From: Zingiber officinale
Taxonomy: Eukaryota; Streptophyta; Magnoliopsida; Zingiberales; Zingiberaceae
Reading direction: 5' to 3'
DNA: 64,000 bases
Assembly: GCF_018446385.1 (NCBI RefSeq)
Contig: NC_055998.1
Location: 22,995,173 to 23,059,172 of the forward strand
The translations under genes were made by a program, and so were the position numbers. Below, piece by piece: positions 57,482 through 64,000 of this stretch. Each line of letters starts with the position of its first letter. Positions within the stretch are counted from its first letter, which is position 1. The notes under the pieces are model-generated. The model had not been told where the DNA came from, did not search any database, and worked only from the letters and a program-made list of their open reading frames with translations.

Positions 57482-59401
57482 GTGGAACGTAAAAATAGAA
57501 CCCTACAAGAAGCAGCTAGAACCATGCTAAATGAGTATAACTTAAATCATCAATTTTGGGCCGAAGCCATAAATACAGCAAATTATATTCAAAACAGAAT
57601 TCTAATTAACAAACCTCACAATAAAACACCTTATGAATTATATTACCATAAAATTCCCAACCTAAACTATTTAAAAGTATTTGGTTGTAAAGTTCACATT
57701 TTAAATACTAAAGATTACTTAGAAAACTTTACACCCAAATCTAACCAAGGAATATTTTTAGGATACTCCTCAACCAGTAGGGCCTTTAGAGTATATAATC
57801 AAAATACCTTAAAAGTTGAAGAAACAACTAATGTAATCATTGATGAAGAAAACAACCTACCTAATATAAATGAAAATATTGACATCAATCCAAGAACTAT
57901 AGAAGATGATGACATCCAACCTAACCTTAATAAACCAGAAGAATCAGTTTCTAACCCACACATACGACCAACTAGAGTAAGTATCTCTCACCCACCTGAT
58001 CAAATTTTGGGTGATCCAAACCTAGGAGTCAGAACTAGATCCTCCTATAAAAACCTGAGTCAGATTGCCCTTATTTCTAAAATTGAACCTAAGACTATAG
58101 AAGAAGCCCTACCTGACCCAGACTGGGTTATTGCTATGCAAGAAGAATTAGCCCAATTTGATAGAAACCAAGTCTGGGAACTTGTACCTAAACCAGTAGA
58201 TAAGTCCATAATTGATACCAAATGGGTATTTAGGAACAAATTGGATGATCAAGGTGATATAGTACGAAATAAGGTAAGACTAGTGGCCAAAGGGTTCAGT
58301 CAGGTTGAAGGTTTGGACTATGATGAAACCTATGCACCAGTAGCTAGACTTGAATCCATTAGGATGCTACTGGCTTATGCAGCACATAAAGGATTTAGAC
58401 TATACCAAATGGATGTCAAGTCAGCCTTTTTAAATGGGTTTATTAAAGAAGAGGTCTATGTAAGCCAACCCCCAGGATTTGAGGACTTAGACTATCCTAG
58501 TCATGTATTTAAATTGAAAAAGGCTTTATATGGCCTTAAACAAGCCCCTAGAGCATGGTATGAATTGTTATCCAATTATTTAATATCCAAAGGCTTTAAA
58601 CAAGGTAACATCGATCCGACCCTATTTGTAAAAACCATAGAAAAAGACATCTTCATAGCCCAAATCTATGTTGTTGATATAATCTTTAGCTCAACTAACT
58701 CTAAATTTCTAAAAGAATTCGTTAAATTAATGGAAAATGAATTTGAAATGAGTATGGTTGGAGAACTAAATTTTTTCTTGGGTTTACAAATTAAGCAAAC
58801 TAAAGATGGTATTTATATTTATCAAACTAAATATGCTAAAGAATTAATTAAAAAATTTGGCATGGAGAATTCAAAGATAATTAATACACCAATGGCTACT
58901 AATGCTAAAATTGACTCAGACTTAGAAGGAAAATCAGTAGATTTGAAATACTATCGAAGTGCGATAGGAAGTCTACTGTACCTTACTGCGAGTCGACCAG
59001 ACATAATTTTCGCAGTAGGTATGTGTGCACGATATCAATCTTGTGCAAAAGAGTCTCACTTAACCCTTGTCAAAAGAATCCTTAGGTACGTTAAAGGAAC
59101 TCTAAATGTAGGACTATGGTACCCTAGATCTGACACTCTTGACCTAACCGGCTATTCTGACTCAAACTATGTCGGATGCAAGCTAGATAGAAAAAGCACA
59201 AGCGATAGTTGTCAATTTCTAGGACAATGCCTAGTAAGTTGGTCAAGTAGAAAGCAACACTGTGTTGCTTTATCTACCACTAAAGCTGAATATATAGCCT
59301 TAGGTGAATGCGCTTCTCAATTGCTATGGATGATGCATACTCTTAAAGACTATCAACTGGAAAATCATAAAACAAAAATCTCAATTGATAATATAAGTTA
59401 A
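57482..59401 (+). pseudogene. SIRE-like integrase end, reverse transcriptase and RNase H
   Basis: The 639-residue frame opens within the integrase glutamate region ([15 protein letters not shown]). It then has [17 protein letters not shown], the Copia RT ([54 protein letters not shown]) and RNase H ([23 protein letters not shown]). The catalytic YVDD is YVVD: GTT instead of GAT at 58673-58675. A TAA at 59399-59401 cuts the frame. The same frame resumes to about 59610 with the usual ADIFTKPL ending. Inactive. Confidence 0.9.
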
Positions 59402-60863
59402 ATAAATCTAATAAAAAACTCAATTCATCACTTAAGAACTAAACATATAGAAGTGAAGCACCATTTTGTAAGGGATCATGTAGCTAAGGGTGATATTGCA
59501 CTCAACTATGTTGAGTCAAAGTCAAACCTAGCTGACATCTTCACAAAGCCCTTACCTGAACTTGAGTTCAGCTCACTTAGAAGACAAATAGGAATGTGTT
59601 GGGTAGAATAAAAATTGCTTTTCAAACTCATTGTCCTATTTCAAAATTGTTATCATTTTAAAAAATTCTAGGAAAATATTTATTTCAAAATCCCAATTTA
59701 TTAGATTTTTCAAAAGTTGGACTTAGCCTAGGCTTTCCCCCTAGATATCATGTTCCCCTAGACTTAATACAGAGCATCTCACAAACACCTAGGTATACCT
59801 TGCTTGTGTTTGTAAAACATAGAATGACATGAGATGCATAAGGTACAGCCTGGACTCAAGAATGCTTATTTCTGTGCATCAATATGAGTCTGGGCGTTAA
59901 ATACTTTATTAACAGTAATCCAGTCAAGTCTTCCAGTCTTAGTCAAATCTAACTGGACTAAATGACTTAACTCAACTAACCAAGTGAAAGCTGCTGTCCT
60001 CTAGGCAATCAGCAAGTAGCTACAGGTTAGACAGTTAGTGAAGGAAATGGATCTATTAAGGTTAAACATGCTTGTACGTTAGGGCTCTGATACCTGACCA
60101 AATCATATTCGATAATTTGAAATTCCTTAATTTGACTCATGCTTGGACTTAAGGACCAACTGAATAATTAACCTCAATTTTGAGCTACTCCCTCTTTGTT
60201 CTAAATATTCACAAGTTCTTAATTTTACCCCTATTTTCAAAATCAAGTGTTGTGTTATTCAAGTTAAGCTAAGTTTTTTTTAAAACTTAAGCTATATTTT
60301 AGAAATTCAATGTTTTTAACTAACACAGTTGCAAAAGACTAAGCTAAATGACTTCAAATCTCTTAGCAAATACTTTAGTCAATTTTGAAGAATATTTTTC
60401 AATTGTTTAAAAGGTGTTTTCAACATTAAGCTAAGTCAATCTTCCTTACTTATTTTGTTTCACTTAGCCTAAGATCCTTGTTTCACTTAGCTAAATGATA
60501 AAATCACTTATAAAATGCTAAGTGTTTTTGAAATTCTCTTTCTCTCTTTAGAAATCTATTGCCTATTTAATTCTCTATCTTTCTAACAAATAATTGTTTT
60601 TGGAAAATCATTGTCGATTCTACCAAAGCTAAGTATTCCATTACTTATTTTTGATATATGGCAAAGGGGGAGAGTAGCCAATTCAAAAGTAAGCCAATTC
60701 AAAAGTAGCCAATTCAAAATTAATCGCAAAATATCATTTAAAGGGGGAGCTTTACAAGATCATTTTTGCTCGCCTTAAATTTTTTTTTCTTTATGCTTGC
60801 TTTACTTGCATATCTGTTTACTTAACTTTGAATTTGAGTTGCCATAATCAAAAAGGGGGAGAT
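59402..60863 (+). other. Pol end and 3' untranslated region of the SIRE-like element
   Basis: 59402-59610 is the last part of RNase H after the nonsense codon. The following 1.25 kb is AT-rich without an ORF, so no envelope-like gene is seen. It ends with the polypurine tract AAAAAGGGGGAGAT at 60850-60863. Confidence 0.75.
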
Positions 60864-61189
60864 TGTTGGTGCGGGAAGCATTCGACGATCGAACTCGTAT
60901 TTTGATAATGGCAAAGGATTCAAAGTTAAGATGTTTAGTGATCTAACAAATTTGTTAAGCATTTCAAGAAAAGACCTAACTGTGGTTAGGCAAGGTAAAA
61001 ACCCTAGGGGGTGGTAACCCTAGGTCATAGGGGGTGGTAACCCTATGCAGAAAGTCTTGGCAGGTCGAAGGCTTCAGGCAAAAGTCCTAGGGGGTGGTAA
61101 CCCTAGGTGGAAAGTCCTGGTGTCGCGAACCAGGTGAAAGACTGGACTAGCCGGGAAGCGGATGTCCAGCAGAAAGTCTGGAAGCTTCG
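60864..61189 (+). repeat. Start of the 3' LTR of the SIRE-like element
   Basis: TGTTGGTGCGGGAAGCATTC onward matches the first about 335 bases of 46754-48032 with about 20 differences. It is interrupted at 61190 by another LTR element, and the continuation lies beyond the window. Confidence 0.88.
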
Positions 61190-63474
61190 TGTAATGACCC
61201 ACCTTCTGGGTACTGGCTGTAAGGCCGGTCGCTACAATTTATGCTAAACTATACTGTGCGGAAAGCTGGGCTAATTAAAATTTTACTCTACTAAGGACGG
61301 ATACAACTGATAAGAAAGGTCTAAAGACCTTCTTTGCTGGTGTACACATGCTAAGGAGGGGAAACTGAACATCCCAACTGAGCTAGGGACTAGAAACTAA
61401 ACTTCCCAACTACCTATAGACCTGCCGATCGATCCACAGATCGATTGGAGCTGCGGTCGTTCTGTTCCCAACTGGATCGGTCGGCAGACCGATCCAGGTG
61501 TGGCTGGATCGGTCGGCAGACCGATCCAGGTATGTCTGGATCGGTCTGGCGACCGATCAGGAATCGATCAGTGGCTACTGAGTGATTACTGATCGGTCTG
61601 CAGACCGATCAGAAATCGATCAGTAGTCTACTGTGATTTTATCGATCGGTCTGGAGACCGATCAGAGTTCTGATTTCGCCCGGGAATCTGATTTCAGCAC
61701 TTTGGCGTGCCAAAACCTCACACAACAACTCTAAACCAATGCAAATCACACTAATATAAAACTACTAACATTCTAAACCTGGCATACTACATAGTGCATG
61801 GTTTACTATCTCATAACACTTAACAATCAAAACTGAATAATGAAAACTAAAAACGCAAAGTGCTAATACTGAAGTAAAACTATTTAGATCCCAAAGATCT
61901 TTATTCCAACTCCTGCCCACACACATCTTGATAGCATTGCCCTCCAGCCTCCGCTACTGATCCACTTTTCCTTTACCTTTATCTGCAGTATAAGAAAAGT
62001 AGTATCTATAAGCTAAAAAGCTTAGTAAGAAACCATCTACCTCACAAAACATGCAACGATGCAAATATGATTTTAAATCATGCTGTTTAAAACATATACT
62101 GGATATACTGAATAAACTAAGCATGACATGGCATATAAGCATACAATCATGGCATATCTAAAGCTGAACATAAAGTCATCATGCATATTCACAGGGAAAA
62201 ACTAAGCTGATACTAAGAACTGAGCTATTGCTAGAACTGTATTGAATTCACGAACTAATTTGTGAAAGGTTGAAAACCGTATACATATAATAAGTGAAAA
62301 TACTAAACATGCTGCTGAGGGGTCCGGCAACTGTACGTGCTATGCGCGCATCTCTAACTAGACCCGGGGTTGCAAGTCCCAAATTTAGTAGAGCTACTAG
62401 GTTATCTAAACCTAGGGACCGACTATGGGAGCCCAGCCCAATGGATATCTAATCCAGTATAGTGCCAACTGAAAAGTAAAATACTGAGTATAGCTAAACT
62501 GTTCTAAATTGCTCTTTCTAGGTTATCTGAACCTAGAGCTAGGTTGTCTGAACTTAGAGGCGACTGTGGGAGCCCACCCATTGGACCGTAGTCCCATATA
62601 AGATAGAATAAACTGATTTACTAATTTAGATGCTTCTAATGCATTCAACCGTGCTAATAAAAATGCCTAAGTTACATTCTTTTCTAAGCTGGTTATTTAA
62701 TCGAACACCTAGTGCGCTTTAACTCCCCTCTCTATTAGGGAGACTACCTTTAGGCACCCAACAGCATCTAAACCTCCAACTGAAGGAGAAAAGATGTGTC
62801 TGACCCATCTAAAGGTACTCACTAAATCCCTAAACCTGCGAGGAGGGTTAAATACACCCTATGTATCGAAAACATACGCATATAACTAAACTAATGCACA
62901 GAAAAATCACATGGTAGCTATTATACTACAGGTGAGGGGTTTCTTACCTCCGGTTCGTAATTTCTTACGATTCTATTCGCTAGAATTCCGGTGGAGATGA
63001 CCTTCTCGACGATCCGCTCACGTCTTCGCGTTCCTCTCGCGGAGAAGAACCTCTTTCGTGTTGGAGTCGTCACCGGAGGATGATCCGAGAGTCCTTGGGG
63101 CTTGGGCGCCGAGAGAGGAGGAGGAAGAGGTGTGGGCCGTGGTGAGGTTTTGGAAGAGGATAGGTCACGGTGAAAAAAAAAATAACCTCCTCACTTGATT
63201 AATTTTCCTATTTATATTAAAGACTTAATTCGCCCAACTCCAATATAAATTTTATTGGTTCCCTTTCCTTTCAGCACGGCCCTGCTGGGTTCAACCGGTT
63301 ACTAACATTATCCCTAAACCATAGGTCTCGGGTTCGATTCCCGCCTAAGCTATTTTGCGGTTCTATTTATTTTTGCTGCTTCCGCTACTCGGAAAATTCC
63401 GGAAAAATATCTAAAAATTCCAGAAAAATCGTAGAATATTTATAATGCAGTTTCGAGAATTTTTGGGCGTTACA
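61190..63474 (-). repeat. 3' LTR of a minus-strand chromovirus-like element
   Basis: 2285 bp, plus-strand ends TGTAATGACCCACC..TTGGGCGTTACA. On the minus strand it begins TGTAACGCCC, like the other long LTRs here. It is followed on the right by the C-terminus of a gypsy polyprotein on the minus strand, so this is the 3' LTR. The left 5 bases are CTTCG (61185-61189), and the matching target copy should lie beyond the window. No ORF. Confidence 0.85.
61440..61665. repeat. Inverted GATCGGTC..GACCGATC repeats
   Basis: Six or more short hairpin-capable units such as GGATCGGTCGGCAGACCGATCC and GATCGGTCTGCAGACCGATC follow one another, some joined by ATCAGTAGTCTACTG-like spacers. They lie in the LTR near its transcription-end side. 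Confidence 0.85.
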
Positions 63475-63531
63475 ATCTCAATCCTTCTAAAAACCCTCGA
63501 ATAGAACCTTGGCCTGCCTCCGGTACGTTCC

Positions 63532-63975
63532 CTAACCTCCTTCTGTGGTGTGACTATGCCAAATGACTTTGACTAATGGTACTTCCTTGTTCCGTAATTT
63601 CTTAACTGCTCGGTCTATTATCTGAATAGGCCGACTATCATAGCTGAGGTCTTCGTGGATCTGTACCGACTGGGGCTCAATCACCTGGGTGGCATCTGGG
63701 GTATGCTTCTTCAGCATAGAGACATGAAATACGTTGTGGACAGCTGACATTTCCTGGGGTAGCTCTAGCTCATATGCTACCTTGCCCACTCTTCTGCTGA
63801 TAAGGTATGGTCCCACATATCTGGGACTTAGCTTGCCCTTCTTCCCAAAACGCATTACTCCCTTCATGGGAGCTACTCTGAGGAACACTGAATCCCCAAC
63901 TGAAAACTCTAAGGGTCTGCGCCGTGTATCAGCATAGCTTTTCTGGCGGCTCTGAGCTGTCTCTATCCTCTGGCG
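63532..63975 (-). pseudogene. Ty3/gypsy chromovirus polyprotein C-terminus
   Basis: The minus-strand frame is open from about 63975 (two adjacent in-frame stops precede it) to the stop at 63532. It reads SYADTRRRPLEFSVGD, FLRVAPMKGVMRFGKKGKLSPRY, GPYLISRRVG.VAYELELP and VHNVFHVSMLKKH, the integrase C-terminal and chromodomain-linker part of Tekay/Del-type elements. A frameshift near 63540 removes the final chromodomain-like end. It is followed by the LTR at 63474. The rest of the element lies outside the window. Confidence 0.88.
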
Positions 63976-64000
63976 GATCTGTTACTAGATCTGTCTGGAG

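Larger units (their letters stand above)
46754..64000 (+). mobile_element. SIRE/Maximus-like Copia retrotransposon with three insertions
   Basis: The 5' LTR is 46754-48032, the primer site follows at 48035, and gag opens at 48298 (MAQQEGFSTVRPPLFSGEDF, a SIRE-like start). Pol lies at 56593-59401 and beyond. After a roughly 1.2-kb untranslated stretch and a polypurine tract AAAAAGGGGGAGAT, the 3' LTR starts at 60864. Inserted elements occupy 49019-50690 (in gag), 51276-54622 (after the gag knuckle) and 61190 onward (in the 3' LTR). The remainder of the 3' LTR would lie beyond the window. By hand the two LTRs differ at about 20 of the first 335 bases, so this element is clearly older than the Tat insertion. 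Confidence 0.88.

Noticed and set aside
59611..60849. Possible envelope-like gene after pol, as in some SIRE elements
   Set aside because: No open frame of useful length and no membrane-spanning segments were found.
63290..63360. tRNA-like B box (GGGTTCGATTCCCGCC) in the LTR at 61190-63474
   Set aside because: No matching A box and no cloverleaf could be drawn. It is a common LTR motif and not a tRNA gene.

Overview
This is a plant nuclear window, most likely from a monocot. The two host genes are split by canonical GT-AG introns, their proteins read like monocot orthologues, and the rest is mostly nested LTR retrotransposons. A Zingiberales-type genome is a guess from the overall look of genes and repeats. 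It is not proven by the sequence.

Left part (1-22 kb), comparatively gene-bearing. A decayed LTR remnant (about 502-1545, minus) carries a 200-bp hAT-type MITE with perfect 8-bp target duplications. A broken fragment of a mitochondrial succinate/fumarate carrier gene lies at about 3.0-3.3 kb. Then comes a 19-exon AMP deaminase gene (4933-15754, +). Every splice junction keeps frame, but exon 8 holds one extra A that creates an early stop. Convergent to it is a three-exon plastid-type acetylornithine aminotransferase gene (20409-17367, -), intact, with an intron in its 5' UTR. A 462-bp hAT-type MITE sits just upstream of that gene.

Middle part (22.4-42.6 kb), a nest. An endogenous pararetrovirus (Caulimoviridae) lies on the minus strand (about 24510-24648 plus 38921-42590). 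It reads protease, RT, RNase H, promoter-like region, tRNA-Met primer site, then the 5' ORF and movement-protein-like part. It therefore crosses the natural genome end, as a circular or concatemeric integrant would. A large chromovirus-like LTR (24649-38920, TSD GGACT) is inserted in the virus. An 11.3-kb Tat-type Ty3/gypsy element (27047-38345, TSD ATTAG) is inserted in that LTR. The Tat element has shattered gag-pol on the minus strand, but an intact, probably spliced antisense ORF (714 aa) of the 'putative gypsy type transposon' family on the plus strand, and a 14-copy tandem array. A second, unassigned retroelement remnant on the plus strand (22.4-24.5 kb) carries four tandem copies of a tRNA-Met primer-site unit.

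Right part (42.6-64 kb). A Copia derivative (42591-45825) has lost its pol and the front of its 5' LTR. A fragment of another repeat follows. A long SIRE/Maximus-like Copia element starts at 46754 and runs out of the window. It has been hit three times: a 1.67-kb solo LTR in gag (TSD GGAAG), a 3.35-kb chromovirus-like solo LTR (TSD GGAAA), and a chromovirus element in its 3' LTR, whose own LTR is 61190-63474. Its pol is dead: a frameshift, a G14 tract, a YVDD-to-YVVD change and a nonsense codon.

Coordinates of exons, LTR ends and target duplications were read by hand. Family and lineage names come from recognised motifs, not from a search.
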